A DNA stretch of 64,000 nucleotides from Lentimicrobium sp. (GTDB taxonomy: Bacteria > Bacteroidota > Bacteroidia > Bacteroidales > Lentimicrobiaceae). The translations under genes and the position numbers were made by a program. Position 1 is the first letter of the stretch. Every line of letters begins with the position of its first letter. The notes below the pieces were generated by a model, which searched no databases, had not been told where the DNA came from, and worked only from the letters and a program-made list of their open reading frames with translations. Positions 9,101 through 16,520 of the stretch are shown here, one piece after another. The stretch is from the NCBI GenBank assembly GCA_019429275.1, contig JAHYJC010000005.1:1-64000 (forward strand), written 5' to 3'.

Positions 9101-10677
9101 TCCTTTTTTCTGCTTTTTGCACTCAGAAAGTCAAACAAGCGATCAGAAACTTCAATTCTTTCATTGTCAATATTGTAAATGAGATAGCCTCCGTTTGCCA
9201 GATTGAGTACCATTGCCTTTGACTGGGCCACTGGTTTTTTCATGTATTCAACCAGCTCACTCAGGTAAAATTTCCTGTTGTTGCCATTCTTTTCCACGAA
9301 ATTGTAGATGACATTGATGGGATTAACATCATCAATTCCCTGCATGCGGTAATATCTGCCTTCGGAGAAAAAATTCGAGGATTCAAAAACTGCTTCACCT
9401 TGTTGTCTGATGCCTTTTGACATTTCAAAACTCATGCTGTCGCTTTCAAGGGTATACAACAAAGTTTCAAAATACATATCAAGCTTGTGATAAGAGTTAT
9501 AAAAAGGACTTGCTGATGCCCCTTCAGAAGACCGGTTAAGCATCAGTTCCCGGTTTTGATTAAGATAACGCAATTGCACCCCCGGATGAAAAATAGAGTC
9601 ACCTTGATGATAAAGTGTAGCAGAAGACCGTTGCGAAGAGATGCGATCAGGGCGAATTACAAAACTACGGGATGCCAGTTTTAAAATGGGTTCTCCTTTG
9701 TATGAAATCCAAAGCAAGGCATCCTGATCGCCATAACCTGAGCCTATAATCCGTGAGCCTTCAAGCGTGAACCCACCTTTGTAATCAATGCCGTTGAATA
9801 ACTGCCTTATTTCAAGATCGTTCTGATATGAGGTAAATTTTGGCGTTGTTGCCCTGTCCAAAGAAACTCCAGCCATAACCCTATCTTCAAATTTACCAGT
9901 CAGGGGCAGGTTAAAGAAATCTTTATGATAAAAATTTGCAGTATCGGCCGACCAGGCTGTTTGTTTCAGATTGATTTCATAATTTCCGGGATAAACATAA
10001 ACTTTATCAGGATCAAACCCAAACACTTCCCAGTTTACCTTTCCGCCATTCCCCGCAAATTTATCCAGGGTAGGAAAATGTGTACCCGAGGTCTGAAAAA
10101 TTCTGATGCTATCGCGGCCCGAAATGCAAACCAGATCTACCTTTTCAAGTTTAACTTTTAAAATGGAATCAAAATAATAACTGAAGTTTCCGTTGCGGAA
10201 TTGCCACGAATTTGCATAGGAGCGAAAAAGCACTTTACTAAGGTTCAGATTGGCTGTGTTTGCAAGAAAATTGCTCAATGCCCTGAGGTTTTTAGCATCC
10301 AGAAATGGCTCCAGGCCTTTGTGCCAGGCAAGTAAATTTTTTGATTCAGTGCGGGGTTCAAAAGAAGTGAGGGCTGATAAATAATCGCGAAAGGCCGGTG
10401 TAGGCCGCATGCGCTGGGCCATCATGATGTTAAGCGCATTTCTTATGCTGTTTTGAACAGCAGGTTCATATTCTCCTGAATTCCAACGGCTACTGAATTG
10501 CTGAATGGCCTGTCGCGACTCTTTGTCGGTGGCCGGTTTCATAAATTCTTCCACTTCAATAATCAGAACTGTTGGTTGTTCCGAAAATTGCTTTTCAGTC
10601 TGGGCAAAAGCATTGAACCCGTTTAATAAAAACGCAAGTAAAACAAAAGATGAAAAGATTCTGAGATTATTAAACAT
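6190..10677 (-). CDS. Very large exported protein of unknown function (1495 aa)
   Basis: I do not recognise a named family. The start MFNNLRIFSSFVLLAFLLNGFNAFAQ is a clear signal peptide with a type I cleavage site near AFAQ, so the protein should leave the cytoplasm. Residues about 30-170 look helical. The remainder is strongly beta-like, with recurring blocks such as GGFTLEGSRIIGSG, KGLEGSGSLKF and LGNGISKLDNADIASGTF, which alternate with blocks of the type LYYPERPNLSLSVKIYPG. This suggests repeated beta sandwiches or a beta-solenoid. There is no transmembrane helix after the signal, no lipobox, and no T9SS C-terminal domain; the end (EERIAFLRKM type) is charged. The gene lies 38 bases after prmA and 125 before plsY, in the same direction. 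An envelope role is inference only. Confidence 0.85.
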   Translation of the reverse strand: MFNNLRIFSSFVLLAFLLNGFNAFAQTEKQFSEQPTVLIIEVEEFMKPATDKESRQAIQQFSSRWNSGEYEPAVQNSIRNALNIMMAQRMRPTPAFRDYLSALTSFEPRTESKNLLAWHKGLEPFLDAKNLRALSNFLANTANLNLSKVLFRSYANSWQFRNGNFSYYFDSILKVKLEKVDLVCISGRDSIRIFQTSGTHFPTLDKFAGNGGKVNWEVFGFDPDKVYVYPGNYEINLKQTAWSADTANFYHKDFFNLPLTGKFEDRVMAGVSLDRATTPKFTSYQNDLEIRQLFNGIDYKGGFTLEGSRIIGSGYGDQDALLWISYKGEPILKLASRSFVIRPDRISSQRSSATLYHQGDSIFHPGVQLRYLNQNRELMLNRSSEGASASPFYNSYHKLDMYFETLLYTLESDSMSFEMSKGIRQQGEAVFESSNFFSEGRYYRMQGIDDVNPINVIYNFVEKNGNNRKFYLSELVEYMKKPVAQSKAMVLNLANGGYLIYNIDNERIEVSDRLFDFLSAKSRKKDYDVIQINSRVNASKNASLNLETFDLIIKGVPEVSISDSQAVKIYPRDQEILVQKDLNFVFTGKVKAGYFDFYANKSSFEYDRFQLSMPQIDSISFKVDTVSKRTKKIDQVLVKNVLANLSGDLLIDAPDNKSGTKLLPQYPIFISKNDAFVFYDYPSIEKGAYSRDKFYYVIYPFQLDSLNNFTTEGLKFNGHLFSDGLMPDIAEPLRVMKDYSLGFTRKLKPEGIPVYNDKAVFYSDLSLSNKGLEGSGSLKFMTSISESKRFLFTPDSLVADLSSIKMKEQSGPLSFPEMEVEDVHQYWMPDLDIMRLQSIPGKEFAMYNNKSLHSGTLFLTSAGLLGNGISKLDNADIASGTFIFSNQSFETDTASFRLYYPERPNLSLSVKIYPGRVDFRNNIANFGTPGVSTKIDLPLSRYISYMDKIEWRMQDEELFLTNSLARRAALADTTSLTELVDFDFSGSEFMSTNPKMDSLQFFAMEATYRMKENIINAREVKMIRVGDAAVFPGDGHVTILSDGVMKPLKNATLIANRKSKAYRIYNADITIKSRKDYLAAGYYDYTDDLGNVQPLYFKTLSMNNAGNTNGMARIPGNDPFALSSHFDFTGDIYMDASRPLLTFTGNYRPKSDCFDAKGPRVSFSAQLDPSNIRLPVSPIMRDTLGDPVLVAIVYSDFFSRIYPAIYSKPKAWGDTLVASASGFISFDRNSESFLLGTESQLDKKNTEGNFMTIDTRQCIITSSGEIETGVGLGLVKLRSFGKATHYSVVDSTKFNLALALNFFFSDPALGKLRESLLKAELQGTNVNSESYHSLLTGLAGARQAEEILNELNTTGNLRRPPVELVQSIILTDVEMRWDENLKSFVSKGQLGIAGILRDQVNRKVNGYIEIGKRRTGDILNLYIEISNTEWYFFTYGNGIMQAISSNNDFNNILAGLKEDKRRLKAQGSGEEYQFIISTPERRIAFLRKMQSRESN

Positions 10678-10715
10678 AATAGATTCAACAATTAAATTGA
10701 GTTTCGTCAGGATGC

Positions 10716-11549
10716 TTATTTTAACTCATAGTGCACTGCTGCCCAATTGTTTCGCTCGGTTTTTGTAACCATAGTTAATCCCAGTGATTCTGCTTTGTCA
10801 TTGATTGTTTCTACATCATCGCAATAAAAACCGCTCATTATCAGTATTCCTCCCCGATTCAAAGTGTTGCAATACTGTTCCAGATCACGGAGCAGTATGT
10901 TTCTGTTGATATTGGCAATGATGATATCAAATTTCCTGCCGGCAAGTAAGGACACATCTCCATGATAAACGTGGATATGAGTCATTTTATTTTTCTCAAT
11001 ATTTTCGAGCGAATTTCGATAAGCCCAATCATCATTGTCGATTGCGGTTATGTCAGAAGCCCCTTTCATGGCACCCAGAATTGCCAATATACCTGTACCA
11101 CAACCCATATCAAGCAGTGATTTTCCTTTGATGTTTGTATTCATCATCAATAAAATTACCTGTGCAGTGGTTTCATGATGTGCTGTACCAAACGACATTT
11201 TTGGTTCAATCACAATATCAAACTCCATGCCTGTGATTTCGGGATGAAAAGGAGCCCTGACCAAACATCTGTTGTCAATGATTACCGGCTCAAAATTTGA
11301 TTCCCAAACTGCATTCCAGTTCTGATCTTTAATGATTTGCCAGGTATATGAGGGATTTGCACCTTCGGGCCAGAGCGTTTCATTATTTAAAATCGTTTCG
11401 GTAAATGCATTTGCCCGAATGTAAGCCAGCAATCCGTTTTCGGTTTCTTCAAAACTTTCGAATCCCAACTCACCCAAAGCTGCCATAATAACCTCGGCAT
11501 AGGAAACTTCTTCTGCTGGCAGACTGCAATTCAGTTCAATATAATCCAT
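10716..11549 (-). CDS. prmA: Ribosomal protein L11 methyltransferase
   Basis: SAM-dependent methyltransferase expected to trimethylate ribosomal protein L11. The N-terminal substrate-binding domain (about residues 1-95) precedes a Rossmann methyltransferase domain. MSFGTAHHETT is the PrmA-specific segment before the fold, MGCGTGILAILGA is SAM motif I, and IIANINRNILL stands where PrmA has its NPPY-like (N-I/L-N) motif. At 277 residues it is slightly shorter than E. coli PrmA (293), as usual in Bacteroidota. It lies between tpiA (75-base gap) and the 1495-residue gene (38-base gap), probably co-transcribed. Confidence 0.93.
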   Translation of the reverse strand: MDYIELNCSLPAEEVSYAEVIMAALGELGFESFEETENGLLAYIRANAFTETILNNETLWPEGANPSYTWQIIKDQNWNAVWESNFEPVIIDNRCLVRAPFHPEITGMEFDIVIEPKMSFGTAHHETTAQVILLMMNTNIKGKSLLDMGCGTGILAILGAMKGASDITAIDNDDWAYRNSLENIEKNKMTHIHVYHGDVSLLAGRKFDIIIANINRNILLRDLEQYCNTLNRGGILIMSGFYCDDVETINDKAESLGLTMVTKTERNNWAAVHYELK

Positions 11550-11569
11550 TTGATATTCATTAAAGATTT

Positions 11570-11597
11570 ACCTGACAGGTTGATATACCGACAGGTT
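11570..11597. repeat. Short palindrome plus direct repeat (ACCTGACAGGT / GACAGGTT)
   Basis: ACCTG-A-CAGGT is a perfect short palindrome at 11570-11580. Its right half GACAGGTT recurs 16 bases later (11590-11597). It lies in the tpiA-prmA gap. It may be a copy of a dispersed intergenic repeat; its copy number cannot be assessed from this window. Confidence 0.45.
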
Positions 11598-11624
11598 AAA
11601 TGATAATCCGGTTTTCGGAGGAAA

Positions 11625-12383
11625 TTAAAAACTATTTGCAATTTTTACAAAATCACTGGCTTTCAGCGAAGCTCCCCCAATGAGTCCCCCGTCAACATCT
11701 TCATTGGCAAATAGTTCACGGGCATTGGCCGCATTACAGCTGCCTCCGTAAAGCACCGGGGTTTCATTTGCTGCAGTTTCTCCGAATTTTGCAGCAAGCA
11801 CTTTACGTATAAAAGCGTGCATTTCCTGCGCTTGTTGTGGCGTGGCGGTGCGGCCGGTACCAATTGCCCAAACAGGTTCATAGGCAATCACAACTTTGCT
11901 GAAATCTTCCTTAGTCAAATGAAACAAGGCCTGTCCAATTTGCTTCTCAACCACTTCAAAATGTTTCTCCGATTCGCGTTCTTCAAGAACTTCGCCACAG
12001 CAATATACAGGAGTAATATTATGTTTGATGGCCTGATCAATCTTTCGGGCAATGATGGCGTCGGTTTCGCCGAAATACATCCTGCGTTCAGAGTGTCCCA
12101 GTATAGCAAACGAGGCTCCGGTTGAGCTGATCATTGCAGCTGAAATTTCACCTGTATAGGCTCCTGACTCATGTTCGCTGATGTTCTGAACACCTGTGAA
12201 AAAATTATTTTCATTTGCTACATCATTGGCAAGTTCGAGATAAAGCGCCGGAGGAAATACCACAATACTGACCTCTTCGGGACTGTTGTTTGCCAATTCG
12301 TCGGAGATGCCAAAAAGTAAATCTTCAGCTTCATCAAAAGTTTTATTCATTTTCCAGTTTCCTGCAACAATTTTTCTTCTCAT
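11625..12383 (-). CDS. tpiA: Triose-phosphate isomerase
   Basis: Glycolytic TIM-barrel enzyme interconverting dihydroxyacetone phosphate and glyceraldehyde 3-phosphate. MRRKIVAGNWKMNK carries the N-terminal catalytic Lys (GNWKMN), ILGHSERR the electrophilic His, and AYEPVWAIGTGRTAT the catalytic Glu and the flexible phosphate loop. YGGSCNAANA and DGGLIGGASL form the phosphate-binding end. The 252-residue length is standard. It starts 27 bases after the OppB-like permease gene, in a run that continues to prmA. Confidence 0.97.
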   Translation of the reverse strand: MRRKIVAGNWKMNKTFDEAEDLLFGISDELANNSPEEVSIVVFPPALYLELANDVANENNFFTGVQNISEHESGAYTGEISAAMISSTGASFAILGHSERRMYFGETDAIIARKIDQAIKHNITPVYCCGEVLEERESEKHFEVVEKQIGQALFHLTKEDFSKVVIAYEPVWAIGTGRTATPQQAQEMHAFIRKVLAAKFGETAANETPVLYGGSCNAANARELFANEDVDGGLIGGASLKASDFVKIANSF

Positions 12384-12410
12384 TTTCTTTGATTTTTAGA
12401 TTATTCTGAG

Positions 12411-13490
12411 TCAGGCCAGCCTGATGCGGGGATCAAGAAGGCCATAAACAATATCCACAAAAATATTAATAATCACCAACAATACGGCGATAAAAAGCAC
12501 AGCACCCATCACCACCGGGAAGTCATATTTTTCAAGTCCATCAACAATCACCACACCAATCCCCTTCCAGTCAAAAACATATTCCACAAAAACAGCGCCT
12601 GCCATCAACGAAGCAAACCACCCCGAAATTGCAGTTACAACTGGGTTGAGCGCATTTCGCAGAGCATGACGGTAAATGATGCGGTTAAATCCAAGTCCTT
12701 TTGCTTTTGCTGTGCGGATATAATCCTGCGAAAGTACTTCGAGCATGGAACTGCGGGTGAGTTCAATGATGATGGCCAAAGGCCTTATACCTAGAGTAAT
12801 GGCCGGTAGAATCAGGTTTTTGAGATCAAGATATTCACCGCGGCCAAAATCGTCGACCGAGTAGAGCGTACCGAACATACTGAGGCCTGTATAATCGGCC
12901 AGCACAAATGCAAACAACCATGCAATGATTATGGCTGCAAAGAAAGAGGGAAGTGACATACCAAGAACAGAAACCACGGTGATGAACTGATCGACCCATT
13001 TTCCTTTTCTCACAGCAGTTACTACTCCCAGAAATATTCCCGCAACCGCAGCAAAAATCATGGAAACTGTTGCAAGCAACATGGTATTTGTAAAAGATTG
13101 AGCAAGAATTTCTGAAACTTTGCGTTGACTCTGATAGGAGCGGCGCAGGTAAGGTTTTTTTAACACAATGCGTGAATCTCCGGCGGTAATCAATGTTACA
13201 AAAGGAGCGTATTTTTCAGTGTCGGGATACCATGAGGGATGGGTTTCAGAAACACTATGCCACGAAACAGGTGAAAGATCATTTACAAAAGCAAAATACT
13301 GAACTATCAATGGCTTGTCGCGTCCAAGTTCCTTGTTTATGGCTTCAACCGATGAAATGTCAGCCCTCTGACCCAGCATCATGCGGGCAGGATCGCCGGG
13401 AAGTATGGTAAAAAGCACAAAAACCAGGCTTACTACACCCACTAAAACAAAGAAGCCATAGAATATTCTTTTCAGAATGAAACCCGTCAT
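12411..13490 (-). CDS. ABC transporter permease, OppB/DppB type (orphan)
   Basis: Inner-membrane permease of the dipeptide/oligopeptide/nickel ABC importer family. The N-terminal helix with the family hallmark FTILPGDPARMMLGQ is followed by a periplasmic segment (about residues 65-125). Then comes the permease core with the coupling motif around YIRTAKAKGLGFNRIIYRHALRNAL and the C-terminal LVDPR-like GLLDPRIRLA. The 359-residue length is normal. No OppC permease, ATPase or binding protein is adjacent. Its neighbours are a BT_3928-type protein (9-base gap) and tpiA (27-base gap). The partner subunits must be elsewhere, or the protein has another job; substrate unknown. Confidence 0.88.
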   Translation of the reverse strand: MTGFILKRIFYGFFVLVGVVSLVFVLFTILPGDPARMMLGQRADISSVEAINKELGRDKPLIVQYFAFVNDLSPVSWHSVSETHPSWYPDTEKYAPFVTLITAGDSRIVLKKPYLRRSYQSQRKVSEILAQSFTNTMLLATVSMIFAAVAGIFLGVVTAVRKGKWVDQFITVVSVLGMSLPSFFAAIIIAWLFAFVLADYTGLSMFGTLYSVDDFGRGEYLDLKNLILPAITLGIRPLAIIIELTRSSMLEVLSQDYIRTAKAKGLGFNRIIYRHALRNALNPVVTAISGWFASLMAGAVFVEYVFDWKGIGVVIVDGLEKYDFPVVMGAVLFIAVLLVIINIFVDIVYGLLDPRIRLA

Positions 13491-13499
13491 AAATTCTGC

Positions 13500-14615
13500 T
13501 TATTGGGTCTTTTGGATGAACTTATCTTCAAATTCAGCATATGATGGAAAATCGTTGTAATGCCATTTGTCAAGAACAACGCCATTCTCAAGCAGGATTA
13601 ATCCCGGATTTGATCTGACCATGATTTTAAGTGTGATATCATCAGCATTGTAAAATTCATAGGTCAGGCTCATGGTTTCTTTGATGCTGTCAATTTCTTC
13701 GCTCAGCGAACTGGTTAATGCAATAAAACTATGGCCGTCGGCTTCGGCAGCCCGGGCAAAATCGTCCATTTTTTTCAGCGATTTGTGGTCAGCTTTTTCA
13801 AGGCTCCAGGCGGTAAGAAGAAACTGGTAGCCAGGATTCCGAATGAAATTTTCGGTATAGTCATTTCCTTCAAAATCAAGTATCTGCAGATCATGGCTTT
13901 TTTCAGTATTGGGGTCTTCGGCCCGTTGACTGACAAATTCCCACTGCAATACCCACACCGAATCGCTGAAAGGATAGTTGGGCGAAAGGTATTCCTGTGT
14001 TTCGCCGGTTGTGGTGTTACGGTAAGTAAGGAAATATTTTACTGGAAGAGGATTTTCAACAAACATTTTATTGCCTTTTTTCCAGTCCATAAAATCAATG
14101 ATGGGCAGGTGGCGGTAGCAATGCAGACTCAGCCAGATAAAGACGAGTGCAAAAACTCCTGCCGCGCCATATGCCTGGAAATTATTCCACTGATCTTTGG
14201 TTTTATTTCGCCATATAAAAAGCACAAGGGTTGGCACCATAAGCACAACATTCTTATAAAAGGTCTGCCAGTTGGTTAATTTAATGGCATCACCAAAACA
14301 GCCGCAATCGGGCACAGGATTGTAAATTGCATCTATGAAAGTAAGCCCGGTAAAAAATAACATCATTCCCAGCAATAACCAGGCATTTACTTTTGGTTTA
14401 AGATTGAACAGAACCACTACGCCCAGAACAAATTCAGCAGTGCTGAGAATTATTGAAAGGGTAAGGGCTGCCGGAAGCATCCATTCGGTTCCCCATGCAT
14501 AGAAATAATCTTCAAGACGGTAAGCCATCCCTAAAGGATCGATGCCTTTAACAAAACCTGAGAATATAAATACTACACCTACAACAATCCGTGAAATAAA
14601 ATGATAAAAGCGCAT
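13500..14615 (-). CDS. BT_3928-type membrane protein (DoxX/MauE-like plus thioredoxin-like domain)
   Basis: The N-terminal half (about residues 1-145) is a four-helix DoxX/MauE-like membrane domain, starting RFYHFISRIVVGVVFIFSGFVKGIDP and containing the conserved DCGCFGDA segment after helix three. A further hydrophobic segment follows (about 150-165). The C-terminal half (about 200-371) reads like a thioredoxin-fold domain, ending RSNPGLILLENGVVLDKWHY, but has no CxxC, so disulfide chemistry by that domain is unlikely. MauE/DoxX proteins are linked to redox or quinone-side functions. In Bacteroidota this family (BT_3928) is commonly found near DUF1599 and tpiA, as here. Exact function unknown. 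Confidence 0.8.
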   Translation of the reverse strand: MRFYHFISRIVVGVVFIFSGFVKGIDPLGMAYRLEDYFYAWGTEWMLPAALTLSIILSTAEFVLGVVVLFNLKPKVNAWLLLGMMLFFTGLTFIDAIYNPVPDCGCFGDAIKLTNWQTFYKNVVLMVPTLVLFIWRNKTKDQWNNFQAYGAAGVFALVFIWLSLHCYRHLPIIDFMDWKKGNKMFVENPLPVKYFLTYRNTTTGETQEYLSPNYPFSDSVWVLQWEFVSQRAEDPNTEKSHDLQILDFEGNDYTENFIRNPGYQFLLTAWSLEKADHKSLKKMDDFARAAEADGHSFIALTSSLSEEIDSIKETMSLTYEFYNADDITLKIMVRSNPGLILLENGVVLDKWHYNDFPSYAEFEDKFIQKTQ

Positions 14616-14646
14616 ACGAATAACGTTTAGGTTAAAAAAAGCGGGA

Positions 14647-15204
14647 TTAATTTTCGTTGTTTTTTAGTTCAGTAAGTTTAATCAGTGCAAAAAGTGCATA
14701 GTTAATCATGTCGTAATAATTGGCATCTACGCCCTCTGAAATAAAAGTCTGGCCTTTGTTGTTTTCAATTTGCTTGACCCTTAGTAATTTCATTAAAATA
14801 ATATCGGTAAGAGAGCCAATCCGCATATTTCTCCAGGCTTCATCGTAATCGTGATTTTTGTTCATCATTAAGCTTCTGGCTTTGCTGATGTACTTATCGT
14901 AAAAATGTTCGGCTTCGGTAAGATTCATATTGAGGTCTTCGCTGTTGCCAAGTTCGATCTGTATCAGGGCAATCACTGAGTAGTTTACAATACCGATAAA
15001 TTCAGGCCATTCATCTTCGCCTACTTTGTGCGATCCTTTACCCTGAATACTTCGTATGCGGTTTGCTTTTATGTAAATCTGATCGGTAAGTGACTCAGGC
15101 CGCAAAATTCTCCAGGCTGTACCATAATCTTTCATCTTGGTTAAAAATATATCTTTGCAGGCTTCAATGGCAGCGTCGAATTGCGAAGCAGTATCAGTTG
15201 TCAT
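14647..15204 (-). CDS. DUF1599 protein with two tandem repeats
   Basis: A 185-residue soluble protein made of two similar halves. The first half has KMKDYGTAWRILRPESLTDQIYIKANRIRSI and ends with IVNYSVIALIQIE. The second has KNHDYDEAWRNMRIGSLTDIILMKLLRVKQI and ends with MINYALFALIKL. This doubled DYxxAWR...SLTDxI...NY pattern is the DUF1599 family. Function is not established; the all-helical, acidic-motif look recalls nucleotide-binding MazG-like folds, but that is inference. I use ATG at 15204 (MTTDTASQF) rather than the track TTG at 15213. It diverges from folP with only 36 bases between and heads the long minus-strand run. Confidence 0.85.
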   Translation of the reverse strand: MTTDTASQFDAAIEACKDIFLTKMKDYGTAWRILRPESLTDQIYIKANRIRSIQGKGSHKVGEDEWPEFIGIVNYSVIALIQIELGNSEDLNMNLTEAEHFYDKYISKARSLMMNKNHDYDEAWRNMRIGSLTDIILMKLLRVKQIENNKGQTFISEGVDANYYDMINYALFALIKLTELKNNEN

Positions 15205-15240
15205 AGATAACAAATTATTAATTAACTACCAGTAATAGGG

Positions 15241-16128
15241 ATGGCAGATTTAAATGCAGGTTTGGCGGATAAAGGTACAAATTTTTCGCAAACGCACTCC
15301 ATCAGGTGCGGGGGTTTGTCGCTCGACCTTTCAAAACCAGCGGTAATGGGAATACTGAATGTTACTCCTGATTCATTTTTCGATGGTGGAAATTATATCA
15401 CAGCAACGCAGATTATCGATAGGGCAGGGGAGATGCTAAATCAGGGAGCAAGTATTATTGATGTGGGGGCTCTTTCTACCCGGCCAAATACCACCGGAGG
15501 AACTGCCGAAGAAGAGTCCGGTCGTTTGATCCCGGCCATTGAATTGCTTGCCGGCCATTTTCCCGGTGTTATCATTTCGGCCGACACCTACCGTGCTTCA
15601 GTTGCACGCCAGGCAGTGGAGGCCGGCGCTGCAATCATCAACGATATTTCAGGAGGTACTATGGATGACGAAATGAGCAGGTTTATTGCCGTCTCCAATG
15701 CGGCCTATGTGCTGATGCATATCAAAGGAACACCGGCAACCATGCAGGAAAATCCTGAGTATACCGATGTTGTTGCCGAGGTGAGTGCATTTTTCGAAAA
15801 ACAGCTTCAGCCTTATATTTCTGTCGGTAAAGAAAACATAATCCTTGATCCGGGTTTTGGCTTTGGAAAAAATTTGTATGACAATTATCGCCTGCTTGCA
15901 AGGCTGAAAGAATTTGCTAATAGCTATTTTCCTCTGTTGGTTGGCGTTTCGCGAAAGTCAATGATAAATCAGGTGCTGCAAATCCGTCCCGCAGAAGCCT
16001 TAAACGGAACGACCGTTCTTAACACCATTGCTTTGATTAATGGTGCCTCAATTCTGAGGGTGCATGATGTGAAAGAGGCAATAGAGGCTGCAAAACTGGT
16101 AGAATTATTAAAAGATAATAATTTATAA
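15241..16128 (+). CDS. folP: Dihydropteroate synthase
   Basis: TIM-barrel enzyme condensing p-aminobenzoate with dihydropterin pyrophosphate in folate synthesis; the target of sulfonamides. MGILNVTPDSFFDGG (pterin/Mg binding), DVGALSTRPN, ISADTYRA, IINDISGG, VLMHIKGTPATMQ and LDPGFGFGKN are all canonical, and GVSRKSMI plus ILRVHDVKEA close the active site. At 295 residues it is slightly long at the N-terminus (about 20 extra residues before the barrel). The ATG at 15241 is the first base of the ORF; an internal start near RCGGLSLDLSKPAVMG is possible. It diverges from DUF1599. Confidence 0.96.
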   Translation: MADLNAGLADKGTNFSQTHSIRCGGLSLDLSKPAVMGILNVTPDSFFDGGNYITATQIIDRAGEMLNQGASIIDVGALSTRPNTTGGTAEEESGRLIPAIELLAGHFPGVIISADTYRASVARQAVEAGAAIINDISGGTMDDEMSRFIAVSNAAYVLMHIKGTPATMQENPEYTDVVAEVSAFFEKQLQPYISVGKENIILDPGFGFGKNLYDNYRLLARLKEFANSYFPLLVGVSRKSMINQVLQIRPAEALNGTTVLNTIALINGASILRVHDVKEAIEAAKLVELLKDNNL

Positions 16129-16171
16129 CTGACACAGTTTACAATCCAAAAACAGGGATGACCGATGAAGT

Positions 16172-16212
16172 AGCCGGGACACTCCACACCTGATGTTGCG
16201 CCCCGGCTTTTT
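16172..16212. terminator. Possible terminator between folP and the efflux operon
   Basis: AGCCGGG (16172-16178) pairs with CCCGGCT (16202-16208) across a 23-base loop and runs into five T residues on the plus strand. The large loop makes it weaker than the other terminators here. It separates convergent genes. Confidence 0.5.
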
Positions 16213-16216
16213 AATT

Positions 16217-16510
16217 TTAAACGCTTTGCAGAATATCCCAGACAAATGCCCTGATACCTACTTCGGTATTTATGAGATTTATTTTTCTGACTTTTTCAAG
16301 TACCGGTTCTACCTTGTTTTCAGGAATAACAGTCATCAGGGCAGAATTCATTTCGGGCCAGGTGTGAGTTCCCATGCGGGGTTCTCCGGTTTCCGATCCA
16401 CGGCCTTTTACTTCATTCCACCACGAAAATCCTTTGATTTCAAGTTGATCCAGGATGTACTCCACCCGTTCGGTGTGTGCCTGGTTAAATACTATAAATA
16501 CTGCTTTCAT
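16217..16510 (-). CDS. PG0541-type P-II-like transporter-associated protein
   Basis: A 97-residue soluble protein with ferredoxin-like P-II architecture. It starts MKAVFIVFNQAHTERVEYILDQLEIKGFSWWNEVKGRGSETGEPRMGTHTWPEMNSALMTVI; the KGRGS...GT..WPE segment stands where P-II proteins have their ligand-binding T-loop. The family is found next to RND efflux genes in Bacteroidota (PG0541 in Porphyromonas), and here it is the last gene, 10 bases after the RND pump. No uridylylatable Tyr at the classic GlnB position is obvious. A regulatory or sensing role for the pump is inferred from context. Confidence 0.8.
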   Translation of the reverse strand: MKAVFIVFNQAHTERVEYILDQLEIKGFSWWNEVKGRGSETGEPRMGTHTWPEMNSALMTVIPENKVEPVLEKVRKINLINTEVGIRAFVWDILQSV

Positions 16511-16520
16511 ATTTTGTGTT

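Noticed and set aside
13731-14279. 182-residue plus-strand ORF inside the BT_3928-type gene
   Set aside because: Shadow of a clearly coding minus-strand membrane-protein gene; the product lacks domain or signal features.
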